IMG/VR virus record: IMGVR_UViG_3300017991_000009
Location: 31,167-95,166 of that record
Reading direction: 5' to 3' (one strand)
Source of the DNA: a virus
DNA: 64,000 nt
Shown here: in pieces, positions 29,981 to 37,684 of the stretch
How the letters are laid out: each line of letters opens with the position of its first letter
Position numbering within the stretch: position 1 is the stretch's first letter
Position numbers and translations under genes: made by a program
Notes under the pieces: generated by a model
What the model saw: the letters and a program-made list of their open reading frames with translations, nothing else
Databases searched by the model: none
Told to the model about the DNA's origin: nothing

Positions 29981-30714
29981 TGAAACACGTAGGCGAAAAC
30001 AAACACGTAGGCGAAAACATCGTCGATATAGCCAATGAGGGCCGCAAGCTCAACCTGTTTCAGGTTGAGGTAACCAACATATGCAACGGCAAGTGTGAAT
30101 ACTGCCCACAGTCGACAATGAAACGAAAGGCGGGGTATATCTCGCCTATGGTGTACCGCTCGGCGCTTCACGCAATGGAGAACGACGCCTTCCACCTGCA
30201 TGGGCACGGGGAAACCTTGATGCACAAGCAGGTGGTTGAGATGGTGGACCTTGCCACCAGCTTGGGTAAGGAGGTCGGGTTTTCAACCAACGGCTCCCTT
30301 CTCACGCAGGAGAAACTCGATGCGTTGGCCCAGGCCGGGTTGAAGTGGCTCCGTCTGCACGTCGGCCCGTTCGGTGTGCGGCTCAACCAGTTCAAGGTAC
30401 CCGAAGGCTTGATCGCCACCGAGCACCGGGTGGGCGATAACGGTCCCGAGGAGGTTGAGGACAAAGGGATGACTTCGTGGGGTGGTTGGGTGGATGGTGT
30501 CGAGGAAACAGGAGGGGCTGACCGCTGCTCCTTTTTAGGGTACCCCAACGGCAAGGAGTGGCGGTGCTTGCTCTACGACGGAACGGTAACTTTGTGTTGC
30601 GTTGACTACGAAGGTGGTGCTACACAAAGTGACATCTGTAGCAAGTGCCGTGGGTTTGTTTTCAGGAGCCCTCGCGATTGGGGAAACTATGACGGCGAAG
30701 GCTGGGAATTCTAG
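29980..30714 (+). CDS. Radical SAM protein with SPASM-like C-terminus
   Basis: 244 residues from ATG 29980 (GAGGTGGAG upstream). Iron-sulfur motif CNGKCEYC (Cys35, Cys39, Cys42). The central domain has FHLHGHGETLMHKQ and EVGFSTNGSLLTQEKL, as in SPASM-type radical SAM enzymes. The C-terminus has WRCLLYDGTVTLCCVDYEGG and CSKCRG, cysteines that could hold an auxiliary cluster. It is shorter than usual for the family. It starts with a tandem seven-codon-scale repeat (KHVGEN twice). Its neighbours suggest that it alters the modified base or a sugar attached to it. Reaction unknown. Confidence 0.8.
   Translation: MKHVGENKHVGENIVDIANEGRKLNLFQVEVTNICNGKCEYCPQSTMKRKAGYISPMVYRSALHAMENDAFHLHGHGETLMHKQVVEMVDLATSLGKEVGFSTNGSLLTQEKLDALAQAGLKWLRLHVGPFGVRLNQFKVPEGLIATEHRVGDNGPEEVEDKGMTSWGGWVDGVEETGGADRCSFLGYPNGKEWRCLLYDGTVTLCCVDYEGGATQSDICSKCRGFVFRSPRDWGNYDGEGWEF
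29983..30018 (+). repeat. 18-base tandem duplication inside the radical SAM gene
   Basis: Two perfect consecutive copies of an 18-base unit (first bases AAACACGTAGGCGAAAAC), giving KHVGENKHVGEN at the protein's N-terminus. In-frame and recent in appearance. It may be neutral, since it precedes the catalytic domain. Confidence 0.9.
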
Positions 30715-30723
30715 GAGCGAATC

Positions 30724-31164
30724 ATGAATACGAAAGTGCAAGCGGCAAAGCATGTGATTGCGGACGCGATAGCGAAACACGATCACCGAATCTACGTGGC
30801 GTACTCAGGCGGCAAGGACAGCCAGGCTCTCCTGCGGTTGGTGCGCTCGGTCAACCCCCACGCCCTGGTCGTGCACAATGGCTACGAGGGTGAATCGGTC
30901 GAAGACGAGTTCGGCATCTTGAAGGTCAAGCCCCCCAAGGCAGAGACCGTGCCGAAGTTCATGGAGGCGGTTGACCTTGGTGCGCAGTTCGATGCAACGC
31001 GCCGCGCCGAGAACAAGCTGGTGTGTATCGACGGCAAGGAGATCCACCGCAGCAACATGACCGGCCCCTACACCGCAAAAGGTTACTTCGGGCTGGAAGT
31101 CTACTTCCCTCTCTGGGACTGGTCAGACGAGGAAGTGCTGACCTTCTTGGAGGTGAGCGAATGA
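30724..31164 (+). CDS. PP-loop ATPase of the PAPS reductase-like family
   Basis: 146 residues from ATG 30724. The P-loop YVAYSGGKDSQALLRLV (Ser28-Ser33) is the adenylating motif of the adenine nucleotide alpha-hydrolase superfamily. The C-terminal PLWDWSDEEVLTFLE is typical of PAPS reductase-like members. It lacks the C-terminal zinc cysteines of QueC, which uses the related motif SGGxDS to turn CDG into preQ0. It may adenylate a carboxyl group of CDG or another substrate and so stand in for QueC or add a different group. Shorter than typical family members (about 200-250). Confidence 0.72.
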   Translation: MNTKVQAAKHVIADAIAKHDHRIYVAYSGGKDSQALLRLVRSVNPHALVVHNGYEGESVEDEFGILKVKPPKAETVPKFMEAVDLGAQFDATRRAENKLVCIDGKEIHRSNMTGPYTAKGYFGLEVYFPLWDWSDEEVLTFLEVSE

Positions 31165-31691
31165 AGGTTGACCGCTGCCACTACAGTTATGACGGCGAGG
31201 GAGATCTAATCGGTACCAAGACCTTCTTTTGTCACTACCCAGGTGAGACCTCAATCGAGCAGTTTGACTTGAGCAAGGTAGGGGCGGTCTTTGTCAATAC
31301 GGACACCCTTGACGAGACCCTTGGAGGGTGGATCGACCGTTGCGGTAAGATAGTGACGGTTGAGGTAGACGGGGAGGTGTTGAACACGACGCCCGCCGTA
31401 ACCATCGACCTTGATGGTGCGAGGCTGTTCGTTGTCGTGGATCGCTTTTTCCCGCACCTCGTCAACTTCACTGGGTTCGTAAAGGTTAGAGTAATGGCCG
31501 AAGCTAACCTCCCTGAGTGCTTGAGGCTGGCAAATACCTACGCGATGCAAGGGCGGCAAGTCCTCCTGATGCCCGAGTTTACTGACATCGGGCACAAGGA
31601 GGTAGGTGAGGTCATGATGGGGATCTACGATGAGGTCCACCCGCTGGTGCGGGTCATGCCTCCAGTTCAGTTCCTCTTGGGGGTGAAGTGA
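31161..31691 (+). CDS. Putative cysteine-less QueE-like protein
   Basis: 176 residues from ATG 31161, overlapping the previous stop. It aligns by eye with the phage QueE at both ends: YSYDGEGDLIGTKTFFCHYPG against YSLQGEGMRAGEASVFVRFAG, and VRVMPPVQFLLGVK against WILSVQLHKLIGVR. The GEG motif remains but the CX3CX8C cluster cysteines are gone, so it could not be a radical SAM enzyme. It might bind CDG-like ligands as a pseudoenzyme, carrier or subunit. Homology is a proposal that needs a profile or structure search. Confidence 0.5.
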   Translation: MKVDRCHYSYDGEGDLIGTKTFFCHYPGETSIEQFDLSKVGAVFVNTDTLDETLGGWIDRCGKIVTVEVDGEVLNTTPAVTIDLDGARLFVVVDRFFPHLVNFTGFVKVRVMAEANLPECLRLANTYAMQGRQVLLMPEFTDIGHKEVGEVMMGIYDEVHPLVRVMPPVQFLLGVK

Positions 31692-32758
31692 TGCTCTACT
31701 ATCTGCCTATCGAACCGCTTGAGGAGAGGTACACCGAGCAGTGGTATCGGTGGTTCCCGGAAGAGTTCAAGCGGCAAGGGATTCGCTACCAGACTATCGA
31801 CGGGGAGACCCTCGTTGATGAGGTTCAGGTAGGGACGTTTCTGGACGTGAACTCAACGCTCTATTACAAGGCAGAGCAACTCAGGCGTGTCGCCAAACTC
31901 TTTCACCATGGGTTGATCGAGAGTGGTGACAAGTTCTTTGTGGCGGATGTCGAGTTTTGGGGTATCGAAAGTATCAGGTACCTCGCCACCCTCAACAAGG
32001 TGGACGTGGGGATCCTCGGGTTCTGTCACGCAGGGAGTTACACGGTTGAGGATTTCATGGAACCGTGCGCACCCTTCGCTCACCACTACGAGACCGCTTG
32101 GGGATCGGTCTTTGATATGATCTTCGTTGGGAGCGAGTACCATAAGCGTATGCTGGTGGAAAAGCGGAAGCTGCCCGCTGACAAGCTCATGGTTACCGGC
32201 AACCCCTACGATGCGTCAGAAGTGCCTAAGCTGAACCTCCCTGTGAACCACACACGGGTCATCCTCACCAATCGCCCTGACCCTGAGAAACGTCCCGAGG
32301 TCACACTGAAGGTTTTCGCTCAACTTAAGAAACAACACCCCTCTTGGGACTTTCTGGTGACCACTGGCCGCAAACAGTGGGGCTCGGGTGCCGTTAGAAA
32401 CACCGCCCTTGCCCTGCGGGACCAGGGTGTGATCACCATTCACGAAGGTATCTCAAAAGGCGAGTACCTCGAACTGCTAGCAAGTAGCCGCGTCATGACA
32501 GGGAACACCATTGAGGAGAACTTCGGGTATTGCGTCCTGGAGGCCCTTTTGGTTGACACCATCCCTGTTGTGCCGAACGACTTTAGCCACCCTGAACTAC
32601 TCCAGAATGACGAAAGGTGCCTCTTTGACACTACAGGTCGTCAGATGACCTTGATCGAACGTGCAATAGAGGATCCTTTTTCCGTTCTAGGGTATAGTAA
32701 GCGGTACGAGGATTCGCTTGCGGCGATAGTGCTAAGTATCAAGGAGGGCCGACCATGA
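31688..32758 (+). CDS. GT-B family glycosyltransferase (GT4-like)
   Basis: 356 residues from ATG 31688 (overlaps the previous stop). Typical GT4 signs: VFVGSEYHKRMLVE and LMVTGNPYDASEV at the end of the N-terminal lobe, RVILTNRPDPEKRPEV at the hinge with Arg and Lys for the sugar-nucleotide phosphates, and TIEENFGYCVLEALLVDTIPVV, where the E-x-FG motif binds the donor. In this island it probably transfers a sugar to a modified base, in free or DNA form. Donor and acceptor are unknown. Its pairing with a PIG-L deacetylase suggests an N-acetyl-hexosamine donor. Confidence 0.82.
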   Translation: MMLYYLPIEPLEERYTEQWYRWFPEEFKRQGIRYQTIDGETLVDEVQVGTFLDVNSTLYYKAEQLRRVAKLFHHGLIESGDKFFVADVEFWGIESIRYLATLNKVDVGILGFCHAGSYTVEDFMEPCAPFAHHYETAWGSVFDMIFVGSEYHKRMLVEKRKLPADKLMVTGNPYDASEVPKLNLPVNHTRVILTNRPDPEKRPEVTLKVFAQLKKQHPSWDFLVTTGRKQWGSGAVRNTALALRDQGVITIHEGISKGEYLELLASSRVMTGNTIEENFGYCVLEALLVDTIPVVPNDFSHPELLQNDERCLFDTTGRQMTLIERAIEDPFSVLGYSKRYEDSLAAIVLSIKEGRP

Positions 32759-33861
32759 AGTTTTATTTCGTAGCAGGAGCTAACGACTCCGTGAACGTAC
32801 TGTTGGACGAAAAGGTCCGGTCTATCCTCGTGTCCTTCGCCCACTTCAAGAAAAAGTTGCCCGACAGATTGGTTGCAGCGGCCAAGAAAGGCACGATCCA
32901 CCTGATGTTGGATTCAGGTGCATTCACCAACGCAACCAAGCCTGGGCACGTCACCCTTCCTGAGTACATTGACTTCGTGAAATCTCACAAGTCGTTGCTC
33001 ACGGAGTACGTGACCCTTGACGACTTGAAAGCCCGCAGCACCACGGTCAAGAACCTTGCAAAGATACGCGAGGCGGGTCTTGACCCTATGCTGGTTGACC
33101 ATATGTGGTTCCCTTGGTTCGAGAAGTTCCTCGGCCCTGAGTACAAGAAGGGAAAGAAGGTATGCTGGGGAGGCTTGGTATCGCTTGCCCAGAAGCCCTC
33201 GACCACTGACGCCGCAGCCGCGAACATGAACCTCAACGTCCTCGGCAAGAGGATGAAGGAGCGTGGAAGCAGAGCAAGGGCGAAGCCTGTTTCCTCTGTC
33301 CACCTTCTTGGTGTTGGTCAACGCATCAAAGCGTTTCTCGGGTTCTTTGATGTTGTGGACTCAGTTGACTCCACGACTTGGAGGATCGCTGCCCAGAAGT
33401 TCGGTCGGGTCGCGTGGGTAAGCCGCGACGACCAGGGGTGGCCGAAACTTCACACGCCTCACCACACCGAGATACCCGACAAACTGAAAGCCAAACTCAA
33501 GCAACAGGGCTTTGACATATCGAGCCCGAAAGACCGTGACCGCATTGCTATCCGTGCCTTCAAACTCTTTTTCAAGATGGTGGAGGAGCGGTATCAGAAG
33601 GCGAAGCAAGCCGGTGAGGAGATCGCCCAGGTCGCCAAGTCTGAACTCCTGATCAAGGATTCGGAGGCGGTGCCTTCTGGGGACATCATTGAGGTGCTCA
33701 CCTCTGAGTTACCAGAGGATGAAATGATTGCCCTGGTTGGGGACCTTTCGCAGGACCTCAACCCAGAGGACATCAACCCGCCTCTACTGAAAGAAGTCTC
33801 CGACGCCGAGCTACTCCACCTTCACAGGCAACTGCACGGGCTAGGAGGTTCCCATGCCTAG
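32755..33861 (+). CDS. dpdA: DpdA-like DNA 7-deazaguanine transglycosylase
   Basis: 368 residues from ATG 32755. It resembles tRNA-guanine transglycosylase relatives that exchange guanine in DNA. HLMLDSGAFTNAT carries the substrate-binding Asp53; CWGGLVSL and SSVHLLGVGQR form the middle barrel strands; FDVVDSVDSTTWR carries Asp202/Asp205, one of which should be the nucleophile. The C-terminal 110 residues form a helical extension. DpdA proteins of phages insert preQ0, CDG or their derivatives in place of guanine. It closes the island and overlaps the protease gene by eight bases. Family call fairly firm; inserted base unknown. Confidence 0.82.
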   Translation: MKFYFVAGANDSVNVLLDEKVRSILVSFAHFKKKLPDRLVAAAKKGTIHLMLDSGAFTNATKPGHVTLPEYIDFVKSHKSLLTEYVTLDDLKARSTTVKNLAKIREAGLDPMLVDHMWFPWFEKFLGPEYKKGKKVCWGGLVSLAQKPSTTDAAAANMNLNVLGKRMKERGSRARAKPVSSVHLLGVGQRIKAFLGFFDVVDSVDSTTWRIAAQKFGRVAWVSRDDQGWPKLHTPHHTEIPDKLKAKLKQQGFDISSPKDRDRIAIRAFKLFFKMVEERYQKAKQAGEEIAQVAKSELLIKDSEAVPSGDIIEVLTSELPEDEMIALVGDLSQDLNPEDINPPLLKEVSDAELLHLHRQLHGLGGSHA

Positions 33862-34843
33862 TGAAGTGATGAGCACTCAGGAGGAGTCGCGAATCAGTGC
33901 CCACCTCCTTGTCGTTCAGGAGATGGTGAGGCGCGGCTTTAGTCACGACACGGTTGACGGGGTAGACGAAGCTACTCAGGCCATGGGTTGCGCTATTGGC
34001 CTGAAAGGTGACGAGCTTGAGTTGCTGGGGCTCACCAAAGCTGCCTTGAGCAAGCAGGTACCGCAGAAAGACGCACCGATGGAGGACAAGCGGAAGGCCC
34101 AGAAGGCAAGGGCTGCCCGGTTCGGCATCGAGGCGCTGGAAGGGAGAGGCGAAAGGCTGTCGTTCCCTGCGGGGTACCCCACAGACTTGAACCTCTACGG
34201 CGACCCGGTGAACCTGATGTTCCCGCTAGACCCAGCGGGGAGGGCTCGCAACGCCCGAGCCAGGTTCAAGCAGTTCGCTGACGACATCTACGAGCAGGAC
34301 AAGTCAAAGCGAATCGTGCACACGCGAATCGTGAAACGCCTCCTGTCTCTAGGGTCTGTACCTTCCTTTGATGAGGACGACCCGCTCGACAAACTGCTAC
34401 CACCTGACGTTCGTAGGCGGTTGCAGAAGTCAGTCATCGAGGTTGACCTTGACGATGACGACACCGAGGTCAACGAGGTCACCCTCATTGCAAAGGCCAC
34501 CGACGACGAACGGCACATTGTACTCGGCGTGGTGCTCGAACCTGACTCAGTTGATACACAGGGAGACACCATCAAGGCCGACGAAATCGAGCGTGCCGCC
34601 CACTTGTGGCTTGCAAGGTTTCAGGATCGCGGACTTATGCACCGCAGGATCGTGAACTCCAAGATCGAGATCTACGAGTCCTACCTTGCACCTGTGAACT
34701 TGACCTTGGGAGGGCAAAAGGTTAAAAAGGGCACTTGGTTACTCATGTACCATGTCCTTGACGACGCCCTCTGGAAGGACATCAAGAGTGGGAAGATCGC
34801 CGGGTTCAGCATGGGCGGATTTGCTAGAAGGGTCAAACTTTGA
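33854..34843 (+). CDS. Prohead protease (XkdF-type)
   Basis: 329 residues from ATG 33854. The last 110 residues match the XkdF serine protease domain: RHIVLGVVLEPDSVDTQGDTI, then HRRIVNSKIEIYESYLAPVN, and SGKIAGFSMGGFARR. The first 200 residues are a helical, charged region. The enzyme should cleave scaffold and capsid precursors at prohead maturation. The gene's end carries the next promoter. Confidence 0.82.
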   Translation: MPSEVMSTQEESRISAHLLVVQEMVRRGFSHDTVDGVDEATQAMGCAIGLKGDELELLGLTKAALSKQVPQKDAPMEDKRKAQKARAARFGIEALEGRGERLSFPAGYPTDLNLYGDPVNLMFPLDPAGRARNARARFKQFADDIYEQDKSKRIVHTRIVKRLLSLGSVPSFDEDDPLDKLLPPDVRRRLQKSVIEVDLDDDDTEVNEVTLIAKATDDERHIVLGVVLEPDSVDTQGDTIKADEIERAAHLWLARFQDRGLMHRRIVNSKIEIYESYLAPVNLTLGGQKVKKGTWLLMYHVLDDALWKDIKSGKIAGFSMGGFARRVKL

Positions 34844-34850
34844 GTACAAT
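34821..34850 (+). promoter_or_regulatory. Sigma-70-like promoter for scaffold and capsid genes
   Basis: TTGCTA and TACAAT separated by 18 bases, overlapping the last codons of the protease gene and 23 bases before the next start. It would allow separate high-level transcription of scaffold and capsid apart from the modification island. Assigned by eye. Confidence 0.55.
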
Positions 34851-34872
34851 GTAGCCAACGGAAGCAGTCAAA

Positions 34873-36102
34873 ATGCCAAGTACCAAACAACCTAACGCAG
34901 AGGCGAGACTGGAAGACCTGGACGTCAGGGAGGTCTCAGTGGTAGATCGTCCTGCGAACAAGAGAAAGTTCCTGATCGTCAAAAGCGTAGACGGTCTGGA
35001 AGTCATCAGAATGGAGGAAGGTATGCCCAGGAACGCAATCCCAGCAAATCGCGCCGAAGAGATGGGTTTCGTTCCCGTTCCTGTTCAAGACGAGCCGGCT
35101 CCGGTGGCCAAGGAAGAGGACACCGATGACAGCCTTCTCGATCTGTTCGGGTTTGGGGACGACTTGGACCCCGAGAACCCGGACGTAGTGGACGATGGTG
35201 ACGATGACGGTGAGGTCGTGATCGTCACCAAGGGTGTGAAGGCAATGGCTCTCAAGGAGACTAACGCGGCCCTTCAGAATATGATGAAGGTGACCAACAC
35301 CCTGAGGGGCCTCGCGGAGAAGTCGGGCGAGGTATCCAAGGAAGTCGCCGCGCAGTTCGGCCAGATTTCCGAAGCTATCACCGCCACGCTGGCCAAGATG
35401 GGGGAGAAGGGTGGAGACGGAGACGACAAGGACGCCGCGCATAAGGCCGCAGACGCCGCGGCGGTTTTCGCCGCCTGTAAGGCCACGGTCGAACGCCTCA
35501 TGGCCTGCGTGAACAAGATCAAGGCGCTGGACGACAACGCGGAGGAGATTCCCGCGGACGTCAAGGCTGACCTGGCCAAGATCGCGAAGGCTCTGGGCAT
35601 CATGGCCCAAAAGTTTGGCGGAGCAGGCGACACCCAGGACGACAAGGGTGACGACCAGGCCGACAAGGGCAAGGCCCAGAAGCGTGAAGGCCTAGAGATC
35701 TTCCTCAAGCATGGCTCTGACGGCGACGACCCCGAGGTTATCCTCAAGGCGGGGGCGAAGATGCGCCGGGCCCGGCTCAGCAAGCTGAAGGCGGCGATCA
35801 AGGCACTCAACGAGGTTCTGATCGAACTCGACCCGTCCGAGAAGCTGGATGACGATGATGGCAAGGACGACAAGAAGGGCAAGAAGAAGCCTGCCAAGAA
35901 GTCTGAAGGCCCCAGTCTGGGCGAGAAGCTGGTAGGGGCCATCACGACCCTCACCGAGAAGGTAGATGGTCTGGGCACTCAGGTCCAGGACATCACCAAG
36001 CGGGTAGGGGAGATGGAGGACACCCGCCCCGCAGGCGCAACCAACGATGACCCACCTGCCGAGGTTCAGAAGAAACAAAGCATGTGGAGCGGCATAATTT
36101 AA
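34873..36102 (+). CDS. Scaffold-like protein with SMWSGII tail
   Basis: 409 residues from ATG 34873. It starts with EDLDVREVSVVDRPANKRK, a sequence also found at the ends of XkdF-type proteases, so it may be a split-off part. Then follow an acidic stretch (DDGDDDGEV), Ala/Lys-rich helices with coiled-coil character and a Lys/Asp-rich hinge. It ends QSMWSGII. These are features of an internal scaffolding protein that nucleates capsid assembly and is removed by the protease. The tail matches that of the 25708-26328 protein. Confidence 0.7.
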   Translation: MPSTKQPNAEARLEDLDVREVSVVDRPANKRKFLIVKSVDGLEVIRMEEGMPRNAIPANRAEEMGFVPVPVQDEPAPVAKEEDTDDSLLDLFGFGDDLDPENPDVVDDGDDDGEVVIVTKGVKAMALKETNAALQNMMKVTNTLRGLAEKSGEVSKEVAAQFGQISEAITATLAKMGEKGGDGDDKDAAHKAADAAAVFAACKATVERLMACVNKIKALDDNAEEIPADVKADLAKIAKALGIMAQKFGGAGDTQDDKGDDQADKGKAQKREGLEIFLKHGSDGDDPEVILKAGAKMRRARLSKLKAAIKALNEVLIELDPSEKLDDDDGKDDKKGKKKPAKKSEGPSLGEKLVGAITTLTEKVDGLGTQVQDITKRVGEMEDTRPAGATNDDPPAEVQKKQSMWSGII

Positions 36103-36144
36103 GGGCTGGCGTCGGCTCGCCGGACCACTAACAGGAGGAAGGAA

Positions 36145-37341
36145 ATGACAAACCAGGAAGCCATCAACAAGGCGACTATCGTGACCGATGCCATGGCCAA
36201 CGCCGGACTGCTAAACGCCGAGCAGTCCAACAAGCTCATCGACTATGTGGTCGACGAGACGTCCATGAAGGATCGGGTGCGGATAGTCAGGTTCAACGCC
36301 AACCAGCGACTGATCGAGAAGATCAACGTCGCCAACCGAGTCGCGGTCCCGAAGGAAGAGGCTGCCGACCCGCGTGTCCGCAGGGGTGTGAGTACCGACA
36401 AGGTTACCTTGACCCATGCGGAGATCATGGTGCCGTTCGAGATCGGTGACCTCGTAGGAGAAGAGGGTATCGAGGGCGACGATATCTACGACCATGTGGT
36501 CAGGATGATGGGCAAGCGGCTCGCCAACAACGTGGAGGAGGTCTGGTGGGACGGGAACACCGTTGGCCCCGCTCAGACCGAAGAGTTCATGCTGGAGGGC
36601 GGCAACGCCAACCTCTACATGAAGGACTCCTACCTAGCCCTCTTCAACGGCTGGTTGAAGCTAGCCGAGTCGGGCCACATCGTGGACGCCGCCGGCGCAT
36701 CCTTCGGCCCCGCCCTGCTCAGCCGGGCGATCAACGCCATGCCCAGGAAGTTCCGCAAGAACAAGAACCTCCTGAAGTGGCTCATCGCCTCCGACTTCGA
36801 GCAGGTTTACCGCGACCAGATCTCTGGCCGCGGCACCGCAGAGGGTGATAAGGCACTGTTTGCCACCGGGAACCTCCCCGGCTACGGCATTGAACTCGTG
36901 CCGGTTGCCCTGCTGGACGACCAGCCTTTGTACGTCGAGGACAGTGTGGCGAACACGGACGGCACCACCGCGACCCCCGTCAGTTACGGCCCGCTCACCG
37001 AGTTGGTCCTCACCGTCCAGACGTTGGGCTCCGCCCCGATGGCCAAGTACATCCTGGCCACCGACTACACCGTGGACGAGACCAATGGTACCTGGACCCG
37101 CCTCGGTGGCGGCTCTATCGGCTCGGGCGCGACCATCAAGGCGACGTATCGCACAGGCGGCAAGGTGTTACTGACCAACCCGCAGAACCTGATCGCCGCG
37201 ATCGGCCGGGAGATCCGGATCGAGAAGCAGCGGAACATCTTCAAGGGTACCTGGGAGTACGCGATCACCGCTAAGATCGGTTGCCAGATCGAGGAAACCG
37301 ACGCCTGCGTGATGATCACGAACATCGCCCCGCCCGAGTAG
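36145..37341 (+). CDS. Major capsid protein (HK97 fold)
   Basis: 398 residues from ATG 36145 (AGGAGGAAGG upstream). Position after protease and scaffold, biased codon use and sequence features support the call: an N-terminal helical region, VPFEIGDLVGEEGI, LLKWLIASDFEQVYRDQI, an inserted beta domain around TELVLTVQTLGSAPMAKYI...GSIGSGATIKATY, then LTNPQNLIAAIGREIRIEKQRN and a final EWEYAIT-like strand. The insert probably forms a small surface domain. No obvious cleaved propeptide longer than the first helices. Confidence 0.85.
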   Translation: MTNQEAINKATIVTDAMANAGLLNAEQSNKLIDYVVDETSMKDRVRIVRFNANQRLIEKINVANRVAVPKEEAADPRVRRGVSTDKVTLTHAEIMVPFEIGDLVGEEGIEGDDIYDHVVRMMGKRLANNVEEVWWDGNTVGPAQTEEFMLEGGNANLYMKDSYLALFNGWLKLAESGHIVDAAGASFGPALLSRAINAMPRKFRKNKNLLKWLIASDFEQVYRDQISGRGTAEGDKALFATGNLPGYGIELVPVALLDDQPLYVEDSVANTDGTTATPVSYGPLTELVLTVQTLGSAPMAKYILATDYTVDETNGTWTRLGGGSIGSGATIKATYRTGGKVLLTNPQNLIAAIGREIRIEKQRNIFKGTWEYAITAKIGCQIEETDACVMITNIAPPE

Positions 37342-37406
37342 CCAAAGCGAGCGCTAACGAGGACGCAGTGGAGTAGTGCTGCACGACACGAACGAGGAGA
37401 GTGAAC

Positions 37407-37670
37407 ATGGTAGCCGAAATTACTTACAACGCGGGGAAGTCGTATCGCATTAAGGCGACGAAGTTCCTGCAGCACAAGACCGAAGTCGTGACCGACCCGG
37501 ACGTCATCAAGCGGTGCCAGATGACGGCGGGCTTCGCGGTGCGGATCGTCCAGCCGGAGCGGAAGAAGAAGGCCGCCCTGAAGAAGACGGCACCGGCCGC
37601 CAAGAAGACCGTGCGGGAAGTCGTCCCCGAGACCGAGGAGCAGCCGAAGAAACGGGGCGGCTCGAAGTAG
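37407..37670 (+). CDS. Small basic protein after the capsid gene
   Basis: 87 residues from ATG 37407 (GAGGAGAG upstream; GTG 37401 is an alternative). The first half is beta-like (YNAGKSYRIKATKF), the second Lys/Ala/Pro-rich (KKAALKKTAPAAKK). Could bind DNA inside the head or join head subunits. No family recognised. Confidence 0.6.
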   Translation: MVAEITYNAGKSYRIKATKFLQHKTEVVTDPDVIKRCQMTAGFAVRIVQPERKKKAALKKTAPAAKKTVREVVPETEEQPKKRGGSK

Positions 37671-37684
37671 GGTTACGATGACGG

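Noticed and set aside
30724-31164. Calling the PP-loop protein QueC
   Set aside because: The C-terminal zinc cysteines of QueC are absent and the end resembles PAPS reductases, so only the superfamily is claimed.
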